A stretch of 21,794 nucleotides of DNA from a virus, in the IMG/VR virus record IMGVR_UViG_3300031951_019746, positions 1-21,794 of that record; one strand, given 5' to 3'. The position numbers and the translations under genes are program-made. How positions within the stretch are numbered: position 1 is the first letter of the stretch; the number at the start of each line of letters is the position of its first letter. Positions 7,436-14,734 of this stretch are shown here, piece by piece. Under the pieces are notes generated by a model. The model ran no database searches, was not told the DNA's origin, and saw only the letters and a program-made list of their open reading frames with translations.

Positions 7436-8595
7436 TTGATCTCATTCTTTATAAATTGTTTGATTTGAATATCTATTTCTTCAGACGTCATGTCTCCTAT
7501 ATCATTTTTAGATATAACTGGTCTATAGATTCTATAGATTTTTTTACACTTATCTGTAATTTGTTGATATGCTTTTTCGCCAGCCTCATCATTGTCTGTT
7601 AAAACTATAATATTCATAGCTCCAGAACAATCAATTAATAATTTTTGTCTATCGCTTAAATTACATCCAAAAATAGCCACACTATTATGTATATCATTCT
7701 GTTCCAGTCTCCATACGTTTCCTGGACTTTCTACTATGATAATAGTTTTTGTTTTTTGTATATAATCTTTTGCATTAGCAAAATTATATAAATGATTTTG
7801 ACATTTAAATCCGTGATTATGCTTCCACTTAGAAAACTTCCAAAGATTATCTTTATCAGGACAACCATCTAATGGATCATGAAATCCGGAACATTTAGAG
7901 CATTTTTCAAATACACTCCTGCCGGTACAACCTATGATATTTTTCCCTTCATGACAATAAATTGGAACGACAACACGGTTATACATCTCTTTATTTGGCT
8001 TATTACATAGCCCCACATCATATTTATTCAATATCTCTTTAGTATAGTTTCTATCCAGATAATACTCTGCAGGAATTTCTAGCGATTGCCTTACTTGAGT
8101 TCTGGTAATCTTTGGCAGAGATCCTTCTGATTCGGGTTGTGTTATATTCTGAACAATTCTAGTAAATGATGTTTTCTCAGCCTGTGTTTTAGAAACACTA
8201 ATTTGCTTAATATCTTTGTTGATAAACTCCAAACCAAATTTAACAGCTTCATCAAAAGAACAAGTATCGTCTCCTTCTTTTGACCAATTATATTTTTGTT
8301 TGGAAATAACACCTCTAATGAAACCTATAATAGACCCCTTGAAAATATTATCGCATCCGTGTGTTCTACATTTCCAATTGCCTCTATAATAGTCTCCATG
8401 AGGATATACATTAACAGCGGATGGATTGTCTCCTCCGTGTATGGGACAACACATCGTTATCATTTTGTTATTTATTTTATATTCTATATTAAGAATATTC
8501 AATAAATTCTCTATATCGTCACAAATATGATCACAAACTATTTTTAGTCTAGATTGATCATGTAAAGGAGATTTGGTTTTCTTCATTGTTTTCAT
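7432..8595 (-). CDS. dnaG: DnaG-type primase
   Basis: 387 residues. An N-terminal CHC2-type zinc finger has CPIHGGDNPSA (Cys50, His53) and WKCRTHGC (Cys76, Cys81). A TOPRIM domain follows with IIIVESPGN (Glu289) and LTDNDEAG (Asp334, Asp336). It synthesises RNA primers for lagging-strand replication with the DnaB helicase encoded just upstream. A second Cys cluster, CSKCSGFHDPLDGC (232-245), lies in the catalytic core and may be an inserted zinc site. It lacks the C-terminal helicase-binding domain of cellular DnaG (about 600 residues). The start overlaps the helicase gene by 38 bases; a second in-frame ATG at 8584-8586 is an alternative, and neither has a clear ribosome site. Confidence 0.92.
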   Translation of the reverse strand: MKTMKKTKSPLHDQSRLKIVCDHICDDIENLLNILNIEYKINNKMITMCCPIHGGDNPSAVNVYPHGDYYRGNWKCRTHGCDNIFKGSIIGFIRGVISKQKYNWSKEGDDTCSFDEAVKFGLEFINKDIKQISVSKTQAEKTSFTRIVQNITQPESEGSLPKITRTQVRQSLEIPAEYYLDRNYTKEILNKYDVGLCNKPNKEMYNRVVVPIYCHEGKNIIGCTGRSVFEKCSKCSGFHDPLDGCPDKDNLWKFSKWKHNHGFKCQNHLYNFANAKDYIQKTKTIIIVESPGNVWRLEQNDIHNSVAIFGCNLSDRQKLLIDCSGAMNIIVLTDNDEAGEKAYQQITDKCKKIYRIYRPVISKNDIGDMTSEEIDIQIKQFIKNEIK

Positions 8596-10018
8596 CTACT
8601 ATAAATCCGTCTTTTTCTGTATTTTTTCCACTACTTAATTCTAGCTTAGTTTTACCTTCTGTAATTTTTGCACACCAACCCTTCATGTTGCAGTTGATGT
8701 AATCGTTATCATCTAATCCTCCTCCGTGGCGACTAATAAGAGGAACTAATTTTCTGTTACCACTCTTAGATCCATCCTCAGCTATTTCTTCATCAGATTT
8801 TCTTTTGAATATAGTAAAGTTGCTGCATAGCCAGATAATTCTGTCCGATCCAGACGCTGTGTCTGTGCTTTCTTTACTAATACCATCTCTATTTAATTGA
8901 ATAAAGCTTAATATTGGAACTTTATATTTAATAGCAAAATTATGTAGTGATGTCATCATGAAACCTAAAAGTTGATATTCTTTTAAATCCTGAGACATAC
9001 CCTGAGTATCCATTAGTTTTAAATAGTCATAAAAAATGACACAGTCTTTTGCTGTTCCATCAGGATTTAGACCAACATCTTTAACAAGCCATCTTCTCAT
9101 AATTGATAGTTGTTCATCAAATGGTTTTCCAGCAATACATTTATAGTATAGTTTGGTTTTCTCCAACTCTTTTACAGCATCGTAGATCTTTGTTTTTTGA
9201 TCATTGCTTTCCCCGAATTTACCTGTCTCTATGCTGTTGATCTCTATTTCCGTCATCATCGCCAAAATTCTATTAATATGGTCTTCTTTGGTCATTTCTG
9301 TATCCATATTCAATACTGGTAATTTTAATTTATTGGCTATATAAAATCCCATATTATCTGCTAATAATGTCTTACCTGTTTTGGGTCTAGCAGCAATAAC
9401 ATTGACTGTTCCTTTTCTTAATCCTCCACCAATTGCTTGATCATATATTGGAAATCCTGTAGATATACCAACTTGATCAACTTTGTTTTCTTCTAAGAAT
9501 TGAACATATTCATTAATATTATGTCCTATAGATATAGGATTATTTTCAGTATCACTAAGCTTTGAAGCAAAATCAAATATGGTATCCTCAGCTACGCCCA
9601 AAATCGAACTAATAGGCTCGCTTCCTGTAACATCTAATAGTTTTTCTTTTGCCGTCTCTAGTTCTTTATGTAATAGTCTTGCTATTTCAAGCTTTCTAAT
9701 TTTGGCAGCAAACTTTCTGATATTCTCAGTGCTAACAGGAAAATCTAATATGGCTTTTAGATGCTGAACTTCTTCTTTTTTAGATAATATATGAGAAAAT
9801 CCAAGTTCTTGGGCTACAGAATATATAGATGCTATATCTATAGTCGGTCTATGTTCTTTTTCACAAATACTTTTTAGACACTTATAAATGATAGCATTAC
9901 TATCAACAGTGAATGACGTTTCCTGTACAATATCTGCAATATCAAGATATGTAGTTTCACCATATGAACATATACCAGCTAACACAGCCCTCTCGGCTGC
10001 TGGATCGCACAGAATCAT
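8558..10018 (-). CDS. dnaB: Replicative DNA helicase DnaB
   Basis: 486 residues, the usual DnaB length. The N-terminal helical domain (about 1-110) includes DPAAERAVLAG; the RecA-like motor follows with Walker A ARPKTGKT (210-217), Walker B CVIFYDYLKL (Asp331), and a sensor-like SFIQLNRDG (371-379). A hexameric 5'-3' helicase that unwinds the phage fork and partners the primase encoded immediately downstream. The ATG has a GGAG site. The C-terminus is acidic and hydrophilic (about the last 25 residues). No separate helicase loader was recognised in the window, though one of the unknown small genes at 11909-13801 might serve. Confidence 0.95.
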   Translation of the reverse strand: MILCDPAAERAVLAGICSYGETTYLDIADIVQETSFTVDSNAIIYKCLKSICEKEHRPTIDIASIYSVAQELGFSHILSKKEEVQHLKAILDFPVSTENIRKFAAKIRKLEIARLLHKELETAKEKLLDVTGSEPISSILGVAEDTIFDFASKLSDTENNPISIGHNINEYVQFLEENKVDQVGISTGFPIYDQAIGGGLRKGTVNVIAARPKTGKTLLADNMGFYIANKLKLPVLNMDTEMTKEDHINRILAMMTEIEINSIETGKFGESNDQKTKIYDAVKELEKTKLYYKCIAGKPFDEQLSIMRRWLVKDVGLNPDGTAKDCVIFYDYLKLMDTQGMSQDLKEYQLLGFMMTSLHNFAIKYKVPILSFIQLNRDGISKESTDTASGSDRIIWLCSNFTIFKRKSDEEIAEDGSKSGNRKLVPLISRHGGGLDDNDYINCNMKGWCAKITEGKTKLELSSGKNTEKDGFIVDENNEENQISFT

Positions 10019-10032
10019 ATTATCTCCAATAA

Positions 10033-10509
10033 TTAATGTTTATTCTTTGTTTTTTGTATCGATAGCATTATATTTGATAGATTATTAATGCTATTAGCTA
10101 AATATACCAATCTGTCACTTCTTTGTTTAGCATATTTTTTAATTTTGTTTAATGATGTAGCTTTCTCATTATGTTTGATAGCTTGTAAAGATTTTTCTAC
10201 GAAACCATAACCTTTATAGTTATTAATCTCATCAGCTATAACTTCCTTAATTGTTTCTTCCGCCCAGTTCATTCTGGCTATTTCTCTATTTACTGTTCTT
10301 TGGATATGAAAAGAAAATTGACCTAATCTATATGATATTTGGGCACAATCTTCTGGAGTTAGCTTTTCTATTTGATCTCTACTCATTGTAAAATAAAGAT
10401 CTAACTCATCACTTGGCAACACATCATTTTTATATGTAGATAGACCTATTGAGCTTTCATACTCATCTAGAACTTTATCCCAAGATTCAACTTGCTCTTT
10501 ACTAGTCAT
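10033..10509 (-). CDS. Charged helical protein, possible UvsY-like recombination mediator
   Basis: 158 residues from an ATG at 10507-10509; an upstream start at 10548 is possible but the inner ATG has an AAGGA site at good spacing and forms an 8-base overlap with the nuclease stop. Sequence is mostly alpha-helical and highly charged: LTPEDCAQISYRLGQFSFH, then NREIARMNWAEETIKE, and a basic C-terminus ending KTKNKH. Size, basic helical character and position two genes after RecA/UvsX resemble T4 UvsY, which loads UvsX on SSB-coated DNA. This is a structural and positional guess; there is no diagnostic motif. It could equally be an unrelated replication accessory protein. Confidence 0.8.
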   Translation of the reverse strand: MTSKEQVESWDKVLDEYESSIGLSTYKNDVLPSDELDLYFTMSRDQIEKLTPEDCAQISYRLGQFSFHIQRTVNREIARMNWAEETIKEVIADEINNYKGYGFVEKSLQAIKHNEKATSLNKIKKYAKQRSDRLVYLANSINNLSNIMLSIQKTKNKH

Positions 10510-10909
10510 TTTTAATCCTTTTAGACCATTGAGAATCTTCTTCATCAAATGGTAATTCTATATATGTGATATTATTAGTATTGCACCATTCTATCTTTTC
10601 CCTGTCTCTTTTTTGATGCTTCATAAAGCCTAATCTTGTATGATGATAATGAGAAACAAATTTATAATGTTGTTCGCCATGTACTTCTATACATGTTTTG
10701 ATTAGCGGACAATAAAAATCTAAATATAATGTTTCTGATTTCCTTAAATGTATCGGAACTTCCTCCAAAACTTGCATGGTAGGAAATATTTCCGAAAGAA
10801 GCTTCCTAGCCCTAAGGTGCAGAGACGACTTTGCACTAATTCTAGCATGAGCCAAATTACCTGTCAAGTGCCAATTATGTGTGTTTCCATCAAGATCCTT
10901 TACTATCAT
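10502..10909 (-). CDS. Vsr/DUF559-like PD-(D/E)XK endonuclease
   Basis: 135 residues. The pattern is that of small one-domain restriction-fold nucleases: Glu in LEEVPIHLRKSE (about residues 48-59), Asp in YLDFYCP, then the strand CIEVHGEQHY (Glu and His in place of E-x-K), and a final NITYIELPFDEE. It probably nicks or cuts DNA. It is embedded between recA and the possible mediator gene, sharing ATGA with recA and 8 bases with the next gene, so it behaves as an operon member rather than a free-standing homing nuclease. A role in recombination or replication is inferred from that. Confidence 0.8.
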   Translation of the reverse strand: MIVKDLDGNTHNWHLTGNLAHARISAKSSLHLRARKLLSEIFPTMQVLEEVPIHLRKSETLYLDFYCPLIKTCIEVHGEQHYKFVSHYHHTRLGFMKHQKRDREKIEWCNTNNITYIELPFDEEDSQWSKRIKND

Positions 10910-11919
10910 TTAATTCCCATCATATTTTTTACTTCAATATAAAGCTTATCATATGCTTCTGGATGATCAACAAGATATTGTCTGACTTTTTCTGTCCCCT
11001 GGAATTTTGGTTTTTCTTCCTTTAGATAGTCCAGAGTATACCAAGCACCACCCTTATTAATAAGACCCATATCAGATGCTAGTATAATCACTTCCATATA
11101 CTTATCTATTCCTTCTCCATATCTGATATAACTTGTTATCTGGCCTCCAGGAGGACCAAGGGCAGAACACAGAACTTGCCATTCTACTTCTTGTCCTATT
11201 TGAGTACTATCGGAACTTAGTACCCACGGCTTAAATGATTTTGCTCTAATTTTTACGTCTGTTTGATAAGCAATAGCCTGTCCAGATTTTTCTTTAAATT
11301 CTGCACCATATCCTGTTGGATTACCCATTAAGTGAGTAATTCCTATTACAATATTTCTATTAACAGGAATAACATTGGCCACCTTACGACAAAATTTAGC
11401 TAATAGCTTTGCTCCATCTGCTCTTTGCATTTTGTCCATTTCGCTTGTTATTTCTGCTTCTGTACATAATGCAGAATATGAGTCTATGATGAGCACTGAC
11501 CCTGGCTCCTCATTTATGATTCGTTCGGCTATTTGAAGATATTCTTCTGCATGTAATATTTTGCCTTGCTGTGATCCTATAACATCAAACCTGTTAAGAT
11601 CTAATCCTGGAATTCCTTCAAGATCTCTTTTCTTTAGTCTACCTTCAATATTTAGGTAGTACACTTTTCGACCACCTTTAATGCCACCAGCATATTGTTC
11701 TTGTTGTGCTGTTGCGGCCAAAAAAAGTGATGTGGTAGTCTTTCCGCATTTGGGCTGGCCCGTTAAAACAACAAAACTGCCTTCTGGTATGCCTCCATTT
11801 AATATCATGTCTAGGGCAGGGCTTACGGGGATCACAACGGACTTCCTGTCCACTATGGAACTGCCAGAAAGGATAATGTCGTTCCCGAAATCTTTCATTA
11901 CTGCTTCTTTAATTCCCAT
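10906..11919 (-). CDS. recA: RecA/UvsX-like recombinase
   Basis: 337 residues from the ATG at 11917-11919, which has GAGG 9 bases upstream; a TTG six bases earlier is too close to that site. The ATPase core shows Walker A GQPKCGKTT (54-62), Walker B VLIIDSYSAL (Asp146), and a disordered-loop region around NPTGYGAEFKEKSGQA. It polymerises on ssDNA and drives strand exchange for recombination-dependent replication and repair. The central TEAEITSEMDKMQRADGAKLLAKF segment is closer to phage UvsX-type proteins than to cellular RecA by impression; the long C-terminal domain of RecA is reduced. It overlaps the upstream unknown gene by 11 bases and the downstream nuclease by ATGA. Confidence 0.92.
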   Translation of the reverse strand: MGIKEAVMKDFGNDIILSGSSIVDRKSVVIPVSPALDMILNGGIPEGSFVVLTGQPKCGKTTTSLFLAATAQQEQYAGGIKGGRKVYYLNIEGRLKKRDLEGIPGLDLNRFDVIGSQQGKILHAEEYLQIAERIINEEPGSVLIIDSYSALCTEAEITSEMDKMQRADGAKLLAKFCRKVANVIPVNRNIVIGITHLMGNPTGYGAEFKEKSGQAIAYQTDVKIRAKSFKPWVLSSDSTQIGQEVEWQVLCSALGPPGGQITSYIRYGEGIDKYMEVIILASDMGLINKGGAWYTLDYLKEEKPKFQGTEKVRQYLVDHPEAYDKLYIEVKNMMGIK

Positions 11920-12328
11920 GATCAATATCCTCTAGTTTAGATAAAATGGATTTTTTATTACCAATATTGCTTCTATATATAACATCTTCTTTGCGAACAA
12001 GATTTTGAGACAACTCAGTATTCTCTTGTTCAAGAACAGACTTCTGCTCAAGGATAATACCCTTGAGATGGGGCGCTCGCAAGGAATAGATTCGATCAGT
12101 TTTGGTATTATTTAAAGCTCTAATAATAGCCTTTTCTCCAAACTCATCAATGAGTTTATTCGCAGTGGCTATTTGATCTCTAAAAAATCTACTCCATTTT
12201 TTATTAGTCCAAAACCGATAGTGAAGATCTTCTTTGTCCATCTTCGCTTTTTTCTCGCAAATAATCTCAGTGATATATTGAGCCGCTGAGACTTCTTTGC
12301 CATTAGAATACCTTGATGGATATTTCAT
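11909..12328 (-). CDS. Unknown protein upstream of recA
   Basis: 139 residues, not recognised. The first 90 residues look like a folded helical domain with several aromatic positions (YRFWTNKKWSRFFRDQ, about 41-56, and GEKAIIRALNNTKTDRIYS); the rest is a charged, probably coiled tail rich in Glu, Lys and Ser. The ATGA overlap at the start and an 11-base overlap with recA place it in the replication and recombination operon. It could be a DNA-binding accessory factor, but nothing in the sequence proves this. Confidence 0.8.
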   Translation of the reverse strand: MKYPSRYSNGKEVSAAQYITEIICEKKAKMDKEDLHYRFWTNKKWSRFFRDQIATANKLIDEFGEKAIIRALNNTKTDRIYSLRAPHLKGIILEQKSVLEQENTELSQNLVRKEDVIYRSNIGNKKSILSKLEDIDHGN

Positions 12329-12666
12329 GATACTTCGTTACTAGCCTCTACTATAGCCTTTTTGAGAGAGGAATTAAATTTATCTATATATTTGTTAAAA
12401 TCTTCTTTAACAGGAAGGGGGACGTAATAATTCTCTTCTATCATTTTCGTTGTTGTTTGATTCTGGGTTTCAGAGTCTAATGATATTACATGAAATACTA
12501 CATTTATAAAAATTTCATGAGGAGCAGATGTTTTTTTTTGCTGTGCTTCAAATAATTCTCCATAGTTACCTTGACTATTTTGTAGTAGATCTTTATTTCT
12601 ACCCTCAAATAATTCATTTACAAATTGAAGTATTTTTTCTTCTTCAGACAATTCTTTTTCTGACAT
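12325..12666 (-). CDS. Unknown acidic protein
   Basis: 113 residues, not recognised. The N-terminus is strongly acidic (SEKELSEEEKILQFVNELFEG). A middle segment, HEIFINVVFHVISLDSE (about 50-66), looks like a beta strand pair, followed by a helical C-terminus. No cysteines and no membrane segment. A good AGGA site lies 6 bases before the ATG, and the stop overlaps the next gene by ATGA, so expression looks real. No function can be assigned. Confidence 0.75.
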   Translation of the reverse strand: MSEKELSEEEKILQFVNELFEGRNKDLLQNSQGNYGELFEAQQKKTSAPHEIFINVVFHVISLDSETQNQTTTKMIEENYYVPLPVKEDFNKYIDKFNSSLKKAIVEASNEVS

Positions 12667-12669
12667 TTG

Positions 12670-13041
12670 TTATCCTGCTGATGTTGAACACTGGTTACAT
12701 TTGTATCTGTCTAATGAATCTACTAATCCTGAACTAATTTTTTCTTTCCTTCCACAAATTCTACATGAAGCCTCAACCAAAGAAGACTCTCTACTTCTTG
12801 GGGTTGGCGGCCCCTTTTGTAACTTTTTATCTATTTCTACGTCTTCTTTATGCATATTTTTTTCTGGCATATCAGTAAATTTGTTCTTTCTTTTTTTGCC
12901 AGAGTTTAACTTAGTAGTTTTACTTTTTATTGGACTATCATTAGTTTCTTCATTATCATTTGTATCTGGTAAAAAAGAACTTAATAATGAAATTAATTGT
13001 TTAATTTTATCTGGATCTTTAGATAATTCATTAATATCCAT
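12670..13041 (-). CDS. Small protein with C-terminal zinc ribbon
   Basis: 123 residues. The N-terminal 25 are helical; residues about 30-85 are low-complexity and basic (KSKTTKLNSGKKRKNK) and probably disordered; the C-terminus carries CRICGRKEKISSGLV...YKCNQC, a CxxC-x18-CxxC zinc ribbon. This layout suits a nucleic-acid or RNA-polymerase-binding adaptor. It sits next to a helix-turn-helix protein and two genes from an FmdB-type zinc ribbon protein, so a regulatory role is plausible but unproven. The ribosome site is weak. Confidence 0.78.
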   Translation of the reverse strand: MDINELSKDPDKIKQLISLLSSFLPDTNDNEETNDSPIKSKTTKLNSGKKRKNKFTDMPEKNMHKEDVEIDKKLQKGPPTPRSRESSLVEASCRICGRKEKISSGLVDSLDRYKCNQCSTSAG

Positions 13042-13046
13042 AGTTA

Positions 13047-13406
13047 TTATTTCTTCTTTGGTCTATATATTGACTGTTGTACAGCACTATGATTGATGCT
13101 CGCTCTGTGGTGCTTTTTGCTTTCGTCATTAAGAGCGGATGCTTCTCTTGTCATAATAGCCACACTATTATGTCCTTTTGAAGAAGTTTTTGTTATCATA
13201 AGATCTTTACTTTTAATAGGGGTTGCAGCACTACTTTTCGCTTCTTTGATTTTTGCTCCGTCTTTATTAGTCTTAGAATATTTTTCTAGAACCGAAGATA
13301 CTTGCTTAGGAGTAATCTTAAGTTCTTCTGAAATCTCATCTAAAGATTTGTTTTGACTTTGAAGCCACTGTATTGCATAGATTTGTGTTTTATTTATTCT
13401 TGACAT
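13047..13406 (-). CDS. Helix-turn-helix DNA-binding protein
   Basis: 119 residues. Residues about 5-42 (TQIYAIQWLQSQNKSLDEI then ITPKQVSSVLEKYS) form a helix-turn-helix of the sigma-region-4/Trp-repressor-like kind. The rest is basic and probably extended, with the segment GHNSVAIMTREASALNDE (about 79-96) that looks like a short conserved peptide motif. It may be a phage transcription regulator. The start shares TAATG with the upstream stop, and AAAGGG lies upstream. The target operator is not identifiable here. Confidence 0.8.
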   Translation of the reverse strand: MSRINKTQIYAIQWLQSQNKSLDEISEELKITPKQVSSVLEKYSKTNKDGAKIKEAKSSAATPIKSKDLMITKTSSKGHNSVAIMTREASALNDESKKHHRASINHSAVQQSIYRPKKK

Positions 13407-13801
13407 TAGGATAGTTCCCTTTCTGCGTTATTGAACCAAGACAGATTTTTGGTTCTTAAAAAATTGATATAATGATCAAATACCTTTGGACTTACTTCTT
13501 TAAATTCCCACTCTGATTTTCTAACTCTTGTCATAAACTTGGGCTGTTTAGCATCAGGATCGTATATGGAAATAGGATTATATATTTTACCATATGCCCC
13601 TATTTTTATTAAGTACTTATATGAAGAATTATCAGATCTGGCCAATGCCTTTGCTACAGTTTTATCATTGTCTTTTTTTAATCTTGGATTTAGCTCTTGA
13701 TCTAGATAGTCTTCCTGACCAGACATAGTATAGAACTTATTTTCTGTATTTGTTTTCGTTAGTTCTTTCTTTATAATAAATTCATCAAAATTTACGTCCA
13801 T
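13406..13801 (-). CDS. Unknown protein
   Basis: 131 residues, not recognised. Mixed charged sequence; the central part (YKYLIKIGAYGKIYNPISIY, about 61-80) looks beta-rich, and the C-terminus (VFDHYINFLRTKNLSWFNNAERE) looks helical. Good GAGG site before the ATG, which lies 10 bases inside the FmdB-like gene. The gene sits in a run of small proteins with zinc ribbons and a helix-turn-helix. No function assigned. Confidence 0.77.
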   Translation of the reverse strand: MDVNFDEFIIKKELTKTNTENKFYTMSGQEDYLDQELNPRLKKDNDKTVAKALARSDNSSYKYLIKIGAYGKIYNPISIYDPDAKQPKFMTRVRKSEWEFKEVSPKVFDHYINFLRTKNLSWFNNAERELS

Positions 13802-14136
13802 TTTATCCTCTTTGTTGGTTTCTTCATTCTGCTCATTCCTTTTGGAAGAGGATTCTCTTCTTTATCTCTATAAGCATTATGCTTTTCATGTAAATGCTGT
13901 TTGTGGTCATCGCTCATTTTTTCTGCATTTCTATTAGCTAGATCACCAATAGTTTTTAGTTCATTGTCTGATAATTTTATTGAAGTATTTAACCCTAATA
14001 AATCGTCTCTATATGATCTTTCTGTATTTTTAGACTTACAAAATTGACATTCTGCTTTTTCTTCATATTTTGCTATACTACAAACCAACGAGAATTTCTC
14101 ATTACAACTATTACAAAGATATGTATACTCTGGCAT
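13792..14136 (-). CDS. FmdB-type zinc ribbon protein
   Basis: 114 residues. The first 45 match the FmdB/CxxC-CxxC regulatory protein family: MPEYTYLCNSCNEKFSL, then ECQFCKSKNTERSY, giving four zinc-binding cysteines. The remainder is charged and helical (SDNELKTIGDLANRNAEKMSDDHK) with a basic end. Family members are proposed regulators, although biochemical evidence is thin. It follows the HNH nuclease gene by one base with no clear ribosome site, which suggests coupled translation. Confidence 0.85.
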   Translation of the reverse strand: MPEYTYLCNSCNEKFSLVCSIAKYEEKAECQFCKSKNTERSYRDDLLGLNTSIKLSDNELKTIGDLANRNAEKMSDDHKQHLHEKHNAYRDKEENPLPKGMSRMKKPTKRIKWT

Positions 14137-14137
14137 A

Positions 14138-14734
14138 TTAGTATGAAAAATCTAGATAGGAAGGAGGCAAATAAATCGACCATTCTTCTGGCAGATCGTG
14201 CTTTATTTTATGTAGATATGTCCTCAGTGGCAAGTATTTAATATTTTTATGAGGTTTTTCTGGAAGACGATTAAGAGGCATATGTGCTTGTTTTGGAGTT
14301 TTGTTGCCTTTTCTCCTGTTGCAATATAAACAAGCAGTAACTATATTTGTCCAATTTGTTGGAGTTCCTAATTTAGAATAATCCCATTGAGATTTTGGAA
14401 TAACATGATCATATGTTAGATCTTTTATCTCATATTGTTTATTACAATATTGACAAGTAAAATTATCTCTAATAAATAAATTTTTCCTAGAAAAATTAAC
14501 ACTATCAGAATTAAACTTTTTATATTGACATAATTTGGCTACTGAGGGAATAGGGAATTTTTTATTATTTGCACCAACTATATGATCATTTTTATAGAAA
14601 TCTATGATCTCAATTCCCATAGTCTGAGTATGTTCATACTTGATAGACCATATCAACGCTCTTTTCCAATTAACTACACAAATAGGGGTATAGTCAGCAT
14701 TTAATATTAAACATTTAGTGTTTTGGTTTTTCAT
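14138..14734 (-). CDS. HNH endonuclease
   Basis: 198 residues. A McrA-like HNH domain spans about 88-150: RDNFTCQYCNK (Cys94, Cys97), TYDHVIPKS (Asp109, His110), TNWTNIVTACLYCNRRKG (Asn130, Cys135, Cys138). Two CxxC pairs bind structural zinc and the DH/N/H residues form the beta-beta-alpha metal site. The N-terminal 85 residues (LILNADYTPICVVNWKRALIW) are typical of a common phage and bacterial HNH family. It cuts or nicks DNA; whether it acts in packaging, host DNA degradation or as a selfish nuclease is not shown. It overlaps phoH by 20 bases. Confidence 0.9.
   Translation of the reverse strand: MKNQNTKCLILNADYTPICVVNWKRALIWSIKYEHTQTMGIEIIDFYKNDHIVGANNKKFPIPSVAKLCQYKKFNSDSVNFSRKNLFIRDNFTCQYCNKQYEIKDLTYDHVIPKSQWDYSKLGTPTNWTNIVTACLYCNRRKGNKTPKQAHMPLNRLPEKPHKNIKYLPLRTYLHKIKHDLPEEWSIYLPPSYLDFSY

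Noticed and set aside
11920-11925. TTG start for recA
   Set aside because: The ribosome site is only three bases away from this TTG, but nine bases from the ATG at 11919, which is the better start.
12701-13096. Plus-strand open frame of 131 residues
   Set aside because: It lies opposite well-supported minus-strand genes, has an antisense-like composition rich in Ser, Phe and Leu, and no family motif. Other plus-strand frames (for example 1590-1961 and 19607-19969) were rejected for the same reason.
14138-14734. HNH gene as an intron-encoded homing nuclease
   Set aside because: Neighbouring genes are intact and there is no sign of an intron; the gene overlaps phoH by 20 bases like an ordinary operon member.
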